Made by a program: the position numbers and the translations under genes | From: UBA1366 sp047602575 | GTDB lineage: Bacteria > Bacillota > Clostridia > Oscillospirales > Ruminococcaceae | Assembly: GCA_047602575.1 (NCBI GenBank) | Contig: JASGGY010000003.1 | Coordinates: forward strand, 682,001-746,000 | Length of the DNA stretch: 64,000 bases | Direction: 5' to 3' | The notes under the pieces: model-generated | Databases searched by the model: none | What the model saw: the letters and a program-made list of their open reading frames with translations, nothing else | What the model was told of the DNA's origin: nothing | Part shown: one piece after another, positions 24,672 to 32,739 of the stretch | Layout of the letters: every line of letters begins with the position of its first letter | Numbering within the stretch: position 1 is the stretch's first letter

Positions 24672-26237
24672 ATGTTCTGTGAAAAATGCGGACAAAAAAA
24701 TGAGGGTGCTTCAAAATTCTGTATCGGCTGCGGTGCGCCGCTTGCCGCCGCGCCGGTGAATACCGTTTCTTCCCTCGCGGGGGTTGCCACAAAAACGGCA
24801 GACGCACCGACGGCAGACGCCGCGCAACCGACTGCAACACCGAACGGCGCTTTTATCCCGACGGTTTCTTCCGCTAAAAAGCCGGTCAACGCCAAGCGCA
24901 TCGCGCTGCTGTGCGTGTGCGTACTGGTTGTCGCCGGAATCGGAACGGGCGGCTGGATTGCGTACAAGACCTTTCTGGACAATCCGGTCAAGGAGTTCAA
25001 AGCGCTTGTTGACGACGGAGAATACGACGACGCGCAGGATCTTTATGAGGACGATATCAAAGATCATGACAAAAAAGAAGATCAGGTTGAAAGCTATTTA
25101 GAGGATATCCTTGATTCAATCAATCCCGATTACATTGCCGGCGATCTGACCTACGACGACGCAAAGGAAAAGCTCGACGCGCTCACAGACCTTGACGTCC
25201 TCGACGAGGACGCGACCGACAAGGCAAGCACCGAACTTTCGCAAACAAAATATTACGCCGAGCAGCTCGCGGCGGCACAGAGTTCGTTTGACGAGCAGGA
25301 CTACAGCTATGCCATTACACAGGCGGAATTTTTTGGCGAAAAAGACCCGTTTTATGACAAAGCGCAGGCGCTGATTACGCAGGCGAAGGCGGCTTATAAA
25401 ACGCAGCTTCTCGCCGATGCGCAGTCCTACGCGGACAGCGATGATTATATCAGTGCTTTGTACCAGCTTGACAACGCGGGCGATTCATTCACCGGCGATG
25501 CCGACATTCAGGCAAAGCGAACCGAATACCTGCAGGCGGCATTTGCTGCGGCTGATAATTATGCGTCACAAAAGGATTACGACAGCGCGTTTCATGCGCT
25601 GAGCCAACTGCACAATTCCTTCCCCGACGACGCGCAGATCACCGCGCAGTATGATACAAAAACCGCAGAGTGGGTTGATGCCGCGATCGCCGAGAGCGAA
25701 GAGATATTCATGTCAGAAGGCTATGAAGCCGCGATTGACTACCTCAACAATCTCAATTATACATATTACAGCAGCAAGTTTGACGATAAGATCGCCTATT
25801 TCAATGAAATCGCACCGCAGTACCTGACGGATCTGTATACATCCGATGAGACCCTTGACACGCTCACCGACTATACCTATGCGGACAATTCCGGCAACGT
25901 TTCTTACAACCACAGCATCACTCCTTCCGCTTCGTATGACGAGGATGACGGCGGTTATATCGAATACACCCTTGACGGCAGCTACAAGACCTTTACGGGA
26001 ATACTTGCCAGCTACAACGGCAATTCCTACACCGACCAGACCGGAAAAATTGAAATTTACGGCGACGGTAAAAAGCTGTATACTTCAAAAAAAGTCAGCA
26101 CCACCAGCGCACCGCAAAGCTTTTCCGTGGACATGACCGGTGTCACCACGCTGAAAATCGTATGGCGCAGCGCCGACAGCGACAAGTATATCGTGAGCAT
26201 CCCGACCATTTTTGATTCCATGTTATCCAAAAACTAA
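24672..26237 (+). CDS. Zinc-ribbon membrane protein with repeat-rich ectodomain
   Basis: 521 residues from the ATG at 24672 (AGGAGG upstream). Cytoplasmic N-terminal zinc ribbon with C3, C6, C17, C20; a Thr/Ala/Pro linker; one membrane segment (about 76-98); then about 300 extracellular residues of acidic alpha-helical, TPR-like repeats rich in Tyr/Asp/Ala; and a C-terminal beta-rich domain (about 405-521) resembling the NPCBM carbohydrate-binding fold (Y-S-L-D-G-type start, ending in K-I-V-W-R-S). Function unknown; the layout suggests a cell-surface or envelope-attached scaffold. Confidence 0.8.
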   Translation: MFCEKCGQKNEGASKFCIGCGAPLAAAPVNTVSSLAGVATKTADAPTADAAQPTATPNGAFIPTVSSAKKPVNAKRIALLCVCVLVVAGIGTGGWIAYKTFLDNPVKEFKALVDDGEYDDAQDLYEDDIKDHDKKEDQVESYLEDILDSINPDYIAGDLTYDDAKEKLDALTDLDVLDEDATDKASTELSQTKYYAEQLAAAQSSFDEQDYSYAITQAEFFGEKDPFYDKAQALITQAKAAYKTQLLADAQSYADSDDYISALYQLDNAGDSFTGDADIQAKRTEYLQAAFAAADNYASQKDYDSAFHALSQLHNSFPDDAQITAQYDTKTAEWVDAAIAESEEIFMSEGYEAAIDYLNNLNYTYYSSKFDDKIAYFNEIAPQYLTDLYTSDETLDTLTDYTYADNSGNVSYNHSITPSASYDEDDGGYIEYTLDGSYKTFTGILASYNGNSYTDQTGKIEIYGDGKKLYTSKKVSTTSAPQSFSVDMTGVTTLKIVWRSADSDKYIVSIPTIFDSMLSKN

Positions 26238-26260
26238 CACGCTTTCGCTGTGTTATATGA

Positions 26261-26296
26261 AGCAGCAGTCCGATAAAATCGGGCTGCTGTTTTTTG
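26261..26296 (+). terminator. Terminator after the zinc-ribbon protein gene
   Basis: Arms AGCAGC-ag-TCCGAT and ATCGGG-CTGCT with a short loop, followed by GTTTTTTG. Confidence 0.85.
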
Positions 26297-26361
26297 CAAT
26301 AATTCCGCCGATGTTTTCAGCGTAGATTCTGTGAAGGAGGCAACGGTTTGGCATTTCCCTC

Positions 26362-26390
26362 TTGACAAATCTTTATCAATGGTATATGAT
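26362..26390 (+). promoter_or_regulatory. Promoter of a small ORF
   Basis: TTGACA (26362-26367) and TATGAT (26385-26390), 17-bp spacer, 40 bp before the ATG at 26431. Confidence 0.7.
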
Positions 26391-26430
26391 TGCGGTAACA
26401 TCCTAAATTTTGCCGAAAGTGTGTGATACC

Positions 26431-26607
26431 ATGACCGATGAGGAAAGCTTTCAGGAAATGATTTACACATATCTGTTGCGTGAATACGGTGAACAACAGC
26501 TGCACCGGGTATACCTGTTTGAAATCGAGCGTGCCGCATTGCCGGAGATCGCGGAGGGGCTGAAGGCGTGTTATGAGCGTGTGATGGAAAAACGCAGCAG
26601 TATATGA
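26431..26607 (+). CDS. Small acidic protein of unknown function
   Basis: 58 residues, predicted all-helical and acidic (M-T-D-E-E-S-F-Q-E-M-I-Y). The ribosome site is weak (GAAAGTG). Support comes from the well-placed promoter at 26362 and the hairpin at 26664 that would end a short transcript. No recognised family. Could be a regulator-type small protein, or a spurious frame in a small RNA. Confidence 0.45.
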   Translation: MTDEESFQEMIYTYLLREYGEQQLHRVYLFEIERAALPEIAEGLKACYERVMEKRSSI

Positions 26608-26663
26608 CACTTGCATCGTCCTTTCGCCTTCGTTTCAGTTGCGCCGTATGATCAACTGTGACA

Positions 26664-26695
26664 GAAAGCCGATTTGATTTCTCAAATCGGCTTTC
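26664..26695 (+). terminator. Hairpin after the small ORF
   Basis: Perfect 13-bp stem with arms GAAAGCCGATTTG and CAAATCGGCTTTC around ATTTCT. Symmetrical, so possibly bidirectional; no strong T-run after it. Confidence 0.55.
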
Positions 26696-26726
26696 AAAGC
26701 ATTGGTGATTTGGCTGAATACAAATA

Positions 26727-26762
26727 AAAAACCCCCGCAAACGCAATGTTTGCGGGGGTTTT
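26727..26762 (-). terminator. Terminator of the tRNA operon
   Basis: Arms AAAACCCCCGCAAAC and GTTTGCGGGGGTTTT around 5 nt. On the minus strand it directly follows tRNA-His and ends in a T-run; it could also work on plus-strand transcripts. Confidence 0.88.
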
Positions 26763-26764
26763 GA

Positions 26765-26842
26765 TGGGGTGGATAATGGGACTCGAACCCACGGTCTTCA
26801 GTGCCACAAACTGACGCGTTAACCAACTACGCTATACCCACC
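26765..26842 (-). tRNA. tRNA-His(GTG)
   Basis: Minus strand cloverleaf with acceptor pair GTGGGTA/TATCCAC, an encoded extra G at -1 facing discriminator C (the His identity element), anticodon loop TTGTGGC giving GTG, T-arm GTGGGTTCGAGTCCCAT and encoded CCA. Last of three tRNAs in the operon. Confidence 0.95.
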
Positions 26843-26847
26843 ATATC

Positions 26848-26924
26848 TGGCGCGCCTTACAGGACTCGAACCTGTGGCCTACTGCTTAGAAGGCAGTTGC
26901 TCTATCCGGCTGAGCTAAAGGCGC
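26848..26924 (-). tRNA. tRNA-Arg(TCT)
   Basis: Acceptor GCGCCTT/AAGGCGC, D-arm AGCTCAGCCGGATAGAGC, anticodon loop CTTCTAA (TCT), T-loop GGTTCGAGTCC, encoded CCA. Middle gene of the Gly-Arg-His operon. Confidence 0.95.
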
Positions 26925-26979
26925 GGATTGATGCCGGATACAAAAACAGCACCGGTCGGTGCGTCTTGTGCCGGACTTT

Positions 26980-27053
26980 TGGAGCGGGTGATGGGAATCG
27001 AACCCACGCGACCAGCTTGGAAGGCTGGAGTTCTACCATTGAACTACACCCGC
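26980..27053 (-). tRNA. tRNA-Gly(TCC)
   Basis: Acceptor GCGGGTG/CACCCGC, D-arm TAGTTCAATGGTAGAAC, anticodon loop CTTCCAA (TCC), T-loop GGTTCGATTCC, encoded CCA. First gene of the operon. Confidence 0.95.
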
Positions 27054-27080
27054 ATTGCTTGAACCCAAGCGACGAAAATA

Positions 27081-27109
27081 ATTATATCATCATTTCGCGC
27101 GTTTGTCAA
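27081..27109 (-). promoter_or_regulatory. Promoter of the Gly-Arg-His tRNA operon
   Basis: TTGACA (27104-27109) and TATAAT (27081-27086) on the minus strand, 17-bp spacer, consensus quality. The -35 lies inside the last codons of the VTT gene. Confidence 0.85.
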
Positions 27110-27833
27110 GCCTTTTTCCTATATTTTTTTGCACCTTTTCTTTTTGTTTGCGCAATGCCCCGATCACGCGATCGCGGTAAAACACCGACGTGACCGCGAA
27201 CGCACTCGTCGCCACAAAGAGCGCCGCCGCCGCGGGCAGATTCCCCCGTCCCAGATTCGTCCCGAACACCGCACTCATCAGCACCGCCGGCAGGCGCGCC
27301 GGCAGCACATAGCAAAAATAATCCCTCACCGTGATTTTCGTCAGCGGAATCACATACGCCAGCGCATCCTTCGGAAAGCCGGGGATGAGATACATAAAAA
27401 ACAGGATCTTAACCAGCTTTTTTTCGTTTTCGAGAAACTTGAATTTGTGCATATGCTTTTTTGTCACAAATGCTTCCGCCAGCGGATAGCCCACCGCACG
27501 CACCAGCGCGAACACCGCGGCACTTCCCAGCACAAGCCCCGCGAACGAAAAAACAGTTCCCAGCAGCCAGCCGTAGAGCATTCCGCCCACGATCTGAACC
27601 GGCGGCACTAGCACCACCACCACCTGCGCCGCCTGAATGGCGATGTAAACGAAAATGCCGGCGGTGCGGTAGGATTTTACCAACGTAAGCAGCGCCTCCC
27701 GACCCTCGTGGGTGGTCAGCGCGCGGATATACGGAAACAACCATACAGAAAGCGCGGTCACACCCGCGAGATACAATATAATCGCAATCAGGCGGATGCG
27801 GTTTGTTCTGGCGGGATTGTCTGTCTTTTTCAT
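27090..27833 (-). CDS. TVP38/TMEM64 (VTT-domain) membrane protein
   Basis: 247 residues from the ATG at 27833; the frame is open upstream but would run through the preceding gene, whose stop is 8 bp away. Several membrane helices surround the VTT/SNARE-associated core: G-x-x-x-G-W-L-L-G-T-V-F-S-F-A-G, then F-L-E-N-E-K-K-L-V-K-I-L-F-F-M-Y-L-I-P-G-F-P-K-D-A-L. DedA-superfamily proteins of this type are lipid scramblase/transport-like; the substrate here is unknown. In an operon with the membrane protein upstream. Confidence 0.88.
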   Translation of the reverse strand: MKKTDNPARTNRIRLIAIILYLAGVTALSVWLFPYIRALTTHEGREALLTLVKSYRTAGIFVYIAIQAAQVVVVLVPPVQIVGGMLYGWLLGTVFSFAGLVLGSAAVFALVRAVGYPLAEAFVTKKHMHKFKFLENEKKLVKILFFMYLIPGFPKDALAYVIPLTKITVRDYFCYVLPARLPAVLMSAVFGTNLGRGNLPAAAALFVATSAFAVTSVFYRDRVIGALRKQKEKVQKNIGKRLDKRAK

Positions 27834-27841
27834 GCTGACCC

Positions 27842-28378
27842 CTATCCGCGAAAGATTTTCGGGCGCAGCGTGCGGACATACAGCGTGATCAGCTGCGTCA
27901 GCGCGTAGTCGTAAACCACAAACAGCACGTTGCAAAGTCCCAGCACCATCAGCCCCGCGTATTTCCCGAAGCTTTCCAGCTCCTCGAACAAATCCTCGCC
28001 GAACAGCATATGGGTGGAAATCTTGTAAATCACCAGCGCCGCCGCATTGAGCAGCACAAGCTTCACCAGCCATTGCAGCGCGCGGGGCTTGAGCTGTTCA
28101 AACAGCGCTTTCACAATCGGGTAATACCCAAAAAACACAATGAACAGCACCGCTGACTGCGGAAGCGCAATCAGCACGCTCAAAAAACCGACCCCCGCGT
28201 AAGTCAGCAGCGCCCAGCGCTTACTCACATCGATCACCAGAATCACCAGCAGAATCCCCGCAAACGCAGGCATTGTATAATCCAGCATTGCCAGCGGCTT
28301 GGTCAGAAACATCGCCGTCAGGCTCAGCGCCGCAACCATCCCGCTCAGTGCGACTTTATAGCTTGCTCTCCGGTTCAT
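27842..28378 (-). CDS. Membrane protein resembling ECF-transporter substrate subunits
   Basis: 178 residues with five to six hydrophobic helices and a very good ribosome site (AAAGGAGG). The N-terminal Y-K-V-A-L-S-G-M-V-A-A-L-S-L and the overall size are like S-components of energy-coupling-factor importers, but no substrate signature is visible, so it may be just an integral membrane protein. Starts the operon with the VTT protein. Confidence 0.65.
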   Translation of the reverse strand: MNRRASYKVALSGMVAALSLTAMFLTKPLAMLDYTMPAFAGILLVILVIDVSKRWALLTYAGVGFLSVLIALPQSAVLFIVFFGYYPIVKALFEQLKPRALQWLVKLVLLNAAALVIYKISTHMLFGEDLFEELESFGKYAGLMVLGLCNVLFVVYDYALTQLITLYVRTLRPKIFRG

Positions 28379-28463
28379 GCGCGCCTCCTTTAAAATGAAA
28401 AGCGCCGCGCAATTGCTTGCGTTGCGCCTTGCGTTCTTTGTTATTCTTTAAGAAAGATGTGCA

Positions 28464-29136
28464 TCAGCAGCAGGAAATCAGATCTCCGCCCATGCACTCG
28501 CAGCATGAGTCTGCGCACACCATCGAGCAGCACAAATCCGTTCCGCCGCAGCCGCCCATGCGCTGTCCGCCGTTATACGGTCCCGCCTGTCCGCCGGGCA
28601 TATAGCCGCCGGAATTCATTTCCATCCGGTTTTTCGCCGCGGCATATTCCATGTTCGACGGCTCCATCTCCGTGGCTGTGCGGAAATGGTTATAGGCTTC
28701 ATTCGTCCAGCCCTTGGTGTAATACACGCTGCCCTTGAGGAAAAACCACTCCGCGTTGCGCTGTGCGGCATTGACGTTGTTGAGCAGCGCGTCGGCTCTG
28801 GCAATGTTGCGCGTCTGGATCAGCTGGCGGATTTCCGCGTAGTTGAGCCCCGCCGTAACCGCCAGCATTGCCACCGCCGTAGTTTGCCCCGGAATCCCCA
28901 CCGTTATACCCGCCGGAAGCACCACCGTAGCCCTGACCGCCATTGAAGCGGCGTTCCTGCATGATCTCATCATAGGCATTGTTGACCTCGGTCATTTTCT
29001 CCGCGGCTAGCTCGTTCATCGCGCCGTCGGTGAAATTGTCGGGGTGGTATTTTTTCACAAGCTTGCGGTATGCGGATTTGATTTTCTCGTCGCTGTCTTT
29101 TGGGGAAACTCCCAGAACCTTGTATGGGTCGCTCAT
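28464..29136 (-). CDS. DnaJ-domain protein with Cys-rich tail, frameshifted
   Basis: About 223 residues when one extra G is removed. N-terminal J-domain (1-65; Y-K-V-L-G-V-S, H-P-D motif in K-K-Y-H-P-D-N-F, N-A-Y-D-E-I) then a Gly/Asn/Tyr-rich linker (70-95). Within a G-run near 28848-28852 the frame changes; the other frame continues with L-N-Y-A-E-I-R-Q-L-I-Q-T-R-N and a TPR-like helical segment, ending in about ten cysteines in the last 30 residues. It should recruit Hsp70 (DnaK). The Cys-rich end may bind metal. Its upstream neighbour on the same strand is the DUF5685 gene, 25 bp away. Confidence 0.85.
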
Positions 29137-29161
29137 CGGTTGTTATCCTTTCTATCTTGCC

Positions 29162-30085
29162 CTAATCGGCAACGCGCTTGAATTCACGCTTACTTTTTCT
29201 GTGGAATGTGCCGCTTTTTATTTGCGAGAACGTGTTCGGCAGCCCTAAGTACACAATGTTATGCACCACCGGCGCAAAGGTTTTGACTTCCAGCGCCGTG
29301 AAAGCTTCCGCCAGCTCGCCCAGTGCGAGATTGACGCTTAGCTGCGCATAATCGCAGAGCTTTTCATGCAGCGCCGGCGGCAGTTCCTCATGCTTCGGAT
29401 GCGGCTTGTTCTCACCGCAGACCGACAGCAGCAGCGGGTTGTATCCGCCCGAACGCCAGTCGTCGCGCGCGTCGTCAAGCGCGTCGCAGAGGTACACGTA
29501 TTTCCCTAAAAAATAACCGAACCGCGCCAGAATTTCCTGCTGCGCTTCATCGCCGGGGAGTTCTCTGGCGATCGCTTCCATCATTTTTGCCGACGCCTCG
29601 CAAGCCTCGTCGAGGTTTGCGCAGCCTGCGCGTTCGATCGCAGACTGGTTTTTCATCTGTGCGGCGATTTCGGCTTCGAGCGCCGGATACGCGGCTTTTG
29701 CTTTTTTAAAAGACCTGCGCACCGCCAGCATCCCTATCCGTGCGGCAAACGCTTTAAGAAAGCCCTTGTCCGCCGCGTCGTCGGCAAGCTTATGCCACAC
29801 CAGCAGCACCGCCGCCCCCGCGGGAAATCCGATCCCCTGTGCGTGTGCGCAAACGCATTTGCGCATGGGATGGGCGACACAGCGTTCGCGGCAAGCCGTT
29901 GGGTTTTCGCCGTCTAAGGCAATGTTCATCACCGCTAAAAACGCGAAATCGTAGCTGAGCGTCATGCGCACAGCCTGTCCGTAATGCGCGCCGAGTTCTT
30001 TACACAGCCCGCAGTAGACGGCTTTGTACGCCTCAAATTCACACACGCGCATCGCGCCCTTGTGAGGTCTGACATACCCGAACAA
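29162..30085 (-). CDS. DUF5685 family protein
   Basis: 307 residues from a TTG at 30085 (family start F-G-Y-V-R-P), preferred over the GTG at 30100, which would sit only about 8 nt from the predicted transcription start and lack a ribosome site; GGGGTGG precedes the TTG. All-helical. Motifs E-A-Y-K-A-V-Y-C-G-L-C-K-E-L-G near the start, conserved Cys in R-E-R-C-V-A-H-P and the late acidic motif Y-L-C-D-A-L-D-D-A-R-D-D-W resemble a polyprenyl-synthase-like fold, but this is only a visual impression. It forms a two-gene unit with the DnaJ-like gene. Confidence 0.75.
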   Translation of the reverse strand: MFGYVRPHKGAMRVCEFEAYKAVYCGLCKELGAHYGQAVRMTLSYDFAFLAVMNIALDGENPTACRERCVAHPMRKCVCAHAQGIGFPAGAAVLLVWHKLADDAADKGFLKAFAARIGMLAVRRSFKKAKAAYPALEAEIAAQMKNQSAIERAGCANLDEACEASAKMMEAIARELPGDEAQQEILARFGYFLGKYVYLCDALDDARDDWRSGGYNPLLLSVCGENKPHPKHEELPPALHEKLCDYAQLSVNLALGELAEAFTALEVKTFAPVVHNIVYLGLPNTFSQIKSGTFHRKSKREFKRVAD

Positions 30086-30114
30086 TTTCCACCACCCCAC
30101 AGACTATACCCTAT

Positions 30115-30143
30115 ATTATAGCGCAGGTTTTGTGAAAAGTCAA
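30115..30143 (-). promoter_or_regulatory. Promoter of the DUF5685-DnaJ operon
   Basis: TTGACT (30138-30143) and TATAAT (30115-30120) on the minus strand, 17-bp spacer; predicted start about 30108, giving a short leader of about 23 nt. Sits in a 325-bp divergent gap with the next promoter. Confidence 0.75.
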
Positions 30144-30271
30144 CAGCGCACATCCAATTTTTTTATCACTTTTTTGTATTGCAAACGCTACAAAAATGCG
30201 GCAAACCGGCTTGTTTGTTTTTTCTGATGTTACAATTCGGATACAAACCGGCGCAAATCTCCTGCAATCCC

Positions 30272-30299
30272 TTGACAGACAGAAAAAACCTGTTATAAT
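30272..30299 (+). promoter_or_regulatory. Promoter of the large lipoprotein
   Basis: TTGACA (30272-30277) and TATAAT (30294-30299), 16-bp spacer. Leader about 105 nt before the ATG at 30411. Confidence 0.8.
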
Positions 30300-30410
30300 A
30301 GTGAGTATGGATTCGTATGAGCCTTTTCATACGGCAGGCGCGGTAAAATTTCTGCGTTTGCAAAAACTCAAGTCCGGGTTTTCGGACATTTCTCGAAAGG
30401 AAGATTTTAA

Positions 30411-31940
30411 ATGAAACTGAAAAAGCTATTGGCAGGTGCGACCGCACTGATGATGGGCGTTTCCATGGTCATGACCGGCTGCGGCAAGGAAGACGACTCC
30501 GACAAGGACAACAGCAAGAAAGACGCCGGCGTGAAAGCAACGCTTTCAACCGTTGTCGATTCCCTGCGCGAGGCACAGCTCATGTCAAGCGGTCAGGCGA
30601 ACAAGTCCTACACCGCGAACCTCAAGTTCACCCCGGGTGCACTGCTGACCACCATGACAGGCGTTGACATCAAGCCCATTGAGCTGAACACGGTAACAAA
30701 ATCCAAGGGCGGCAAGCTCGGCGCAGATTACACCGTCAGCTACGACGGCGCAAAGTTCATTTCTGCAAATGTTGTCAATGACGCAACCGCAAAAATCGCT
30801 TACGTGAAAATCCCTGAGCTGTCCGACGCATATCTGACCTACCCGACGGATCAGCTTGCGAACGTTCTCTCAGGCGATTTGGGCGCAAGCACTGCAAGTG
30901 TACCCGCCTTTGACGCAGACGCTTCCGCGGATATGATCGCGCTGGTTGAGGGCGTTTCCAACCTGTGGGAAGGCTATTACGACGCGGCACTTGCCGCTCT
31001 CCCCGCCGGCACGGATAAAGACGATCTGACCGGCACCATCAACGGCGTGAATTACACCCTTAAAACCAAGACCGTTGAGATTTCCGAAAAAGACCTCATC
31101 GCGGTTCTCGTAACGCTTTTAAACAAAGCCAAGGACGACGCGGCGCTCAAGAGCCTGATTCTCGACAACAAAACCATTACGGAACTGCTCGCAACAGAGG
31201 GCGTCACCATTGACGCAAATACATTCTCCACAAGTATCGACTCCGCCATCAACGAGCTGAACACCGAGCTGCTGAGTGCGGAAACCACCAAGTATCCGGT
31301 TGATGTATACTACCACAACGACAAGATCGCCGGTTTGTCCGTCACTGCCGAAGGAACGGTCTTCAGCGCGTTTACTTATGAAACCGACAGCGCCTTTGCC
31401 TGCAAGACCAGCGTCACGGCGGACGGTGAGGGTCTCTCATTTGAAATGGGCGGCACAACCGAAAACAACGTCACCAATGCCAAGGGCGTAATGACCGTGA
31501 CTTCTCCCGAAGCATCCTTTACCGCAAACCTCGAGCTGCAGAACATCACCCCCATCGGCGATTCGAGCTTCAGCGGCAACGTAAACATCACCGCAGAGGT
31601 TGAGGGTCAGTCCTTAGCGATCAACATCGTTTCGGCTTCCACCACAGCGAAGAACGACATCACCATCACCGCCTCCATGAGCGGCGTTGAGCTCGGCAAG
31701 CTGCAGTATACCTCCGAAGAAACCGCCGCTTCCGACATCACCCTGCCCACCGGCACGGCGTTTGACGCGACCACCGAAACCGGACTGTCCGGCTATTCGG
31801 CAACCATCGACCCCACGGCGCTGGAAACAAAGCTCAAAACCGCACTCGGCGATGATCTGTTCAACTCCTTGTTCGGTTACGACGATGAGGCTTACACTGA
31901 CGACTTTGCCATCAGCAATGAAACAGCGTTGGCTTCCTAA
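30411..31940 (+). CDS. Large lipoprotein of unknown function
   Basis: 509 residues. Type II signal peptide with lipobox M-T-G-C (C24), then a Lys/Asp-rich linker and a long Ala/Thr/Asp-rich, low-aromatic ectodomain with repeated beta-like patterns; no catalytic motif recognised. Acidic composition and abundance of Thr/Ser fit a secreted surface lipoprotein. Own promoter and terminator, no operon partners. ATG follows GAAAGGAAG. Confidence 0.8.
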   Translation: MKLKKLLAGATALMMGVSMVMTGCGKEDDSDKDNSKKDAGVKATLSTVVDSLREAQLMSSGQANKSYTANLKFTPGALLTTMTGVDIKPIELNTVTKSKGGKLGADYTVSYDGAKFISANVVNDATAKIAYVKIPELSDAYLTYPTDQLANVLSGDLGASTASVPAFDADASADMIALVEGVSNLWEGYYDAALAALPAGTDKDDLTGTINGVNYTLKTKTVEISEKDLIAVLVTLLNKAKDDAALKSLILDNKTITELLATEGVTIDANTFSTSIDSAINELNTELLSAETTKYPVDVYYHNDKIAGLSVTAEGTVFSAFTYETDSAFACKTSVTADGEGLSFEMGGTTENNVTNAKGVMTVTSPEASFTANLELQNITPIGDSSFSGNVNITAEVEGQSLAINIVSASTTAKNDITITASMSGVELGKLQYTSEETAASDITLPTGTAFDATTETGLSGYSATIDPTALETKLKTALGDDLFNSLFGYDDEAYTDDFAISNETALAS

Positions 31941-31962
31941 GTAGCCACCTAAAACAAAACAA

Positions 31963-31991
31963 AAACCCGCTCCCAATCGAGCGGGTTTTTT
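31963..31991 (+). terminator. Terminator after the large lipoprotein
   Basis: Arms AAAACCCGCTC and GAGCGGGTTTT, 6-nt loop, then TT. Strong. Confidence 0.9.
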
Positions 31992-32026
31992 GCACCCTAA
32001 ATCTCTAATCACTAATCTCTAATCTC

Positions 32027-32698
32027 TTAAAAGCCCAGCTCCTCGTTGACGAGAATCACCTTGATGCGGTTTTTGTCGCGCTGGTTGGAAAGGACGAGAT
32101 AGTCGCAGCAGATGCGCGCGTCGCCGGCACAGCCGTCGGTCATCTGCGTGCCGTGTGCTTTGATTGAAACACATTCGCCGGTCTGGGCGCAGGGCGTCTG
32201 ACATCCCAGCCGCGCGCAGTTAATCGGCGCCGCAATGCGTTTGACCCGCGCGGCGGCTTCGTCGAGATCGCGCGTGATTTTGTTGCGCCCTACGACCATG
32301 ATCACGGATTTCGGTCCGAACGCAATCGCCGCGACACGGTTGGATTTCCCGTCGACGTTATAAACAATGCCGTCCTCGGTCACCGCGTTGGCGGAGCAGA
32401 AATAGGTGTCGCAGAAAAACGCACGGCGCGTCAACTCCTCGCGCTCCTCCGGCGTTTCACCGGCAAAGCGGTCGATAAAATTGTAACGTCCGGAATTGAG
32501 CACATCGATCAGCCCGCATTCGGCAAGGCTCTCCGACCCGCCCGCCGCGACGGACTCCCCCTCCGGCGCAAGGCGCATGGCAAGCGCGCGGGCTTCGTCC
32601 GGCGTCTGCACGACATACGTGTCAAAGCCGCGTTTTTTGAGGTTGGCTGCGGTTTTTTCGAGCCGCTGCATTTGGTTTTCCAGATAAAGTTTGTTCAT
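32027..32698 (-). CDS. LUD-domain (DUF162/LutC-like) protein
   Basis: 223 residues from the ATG at 32698 (GGAG 8 nt upstream); the frame also has a GTG three codons earlier. Shows the LUD pattern: L-A-x-x-G-E-S-V-A-A-G-G-S-E-S-L, F-C-D-T-Y-F-C-S-A-N-A-V-T-E-D-G, N-V-D-G-K-S-N-R-V-A-A-I-A-F-G-P and V-V-G-R-N-K. A Cys cluster (C-A-R-L-G-C-Q-T-P-C-A-Q-T-G-E-C) near 160-175 may hold an iron-sulphur centre. The family takes part in lactate/organic acid oxidation; without lutAB partners here the exact role is unclear. Lies 41 bp after recG. Confidence 0.85.
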   Translation of the reverse strand: MNKLYLENQMQRLEKTAANLKKRGFDTYVVQTPDEARALAMRLAPEGESVAAGGSESLAECGLIDVLNSGRYNFIDRFAGETPEEREELTRRAFFCDTYFCSANAVTEDGIVYNVDGKSNRVAAIAFGPKSVIMVVGRNKITRDLDEAAARVKRIAAPINCARLGCQTPCAQTGECVSIKAHGTQMTDGCAGDARICCDYLVLSNQRDKNRIKVILVNEELGF

Positions 32699-32739
32699 GT
32701 TCAACACTCCGTTCTTTGGTTGATTGAAACTGTTTCGGT

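Noticed and set aside
27834..28073. N-terminal extension of the VTT protein.
   Set aside because: Lies within the upstream membrane protein gene in another frame; ATG at 27833 is the real start.
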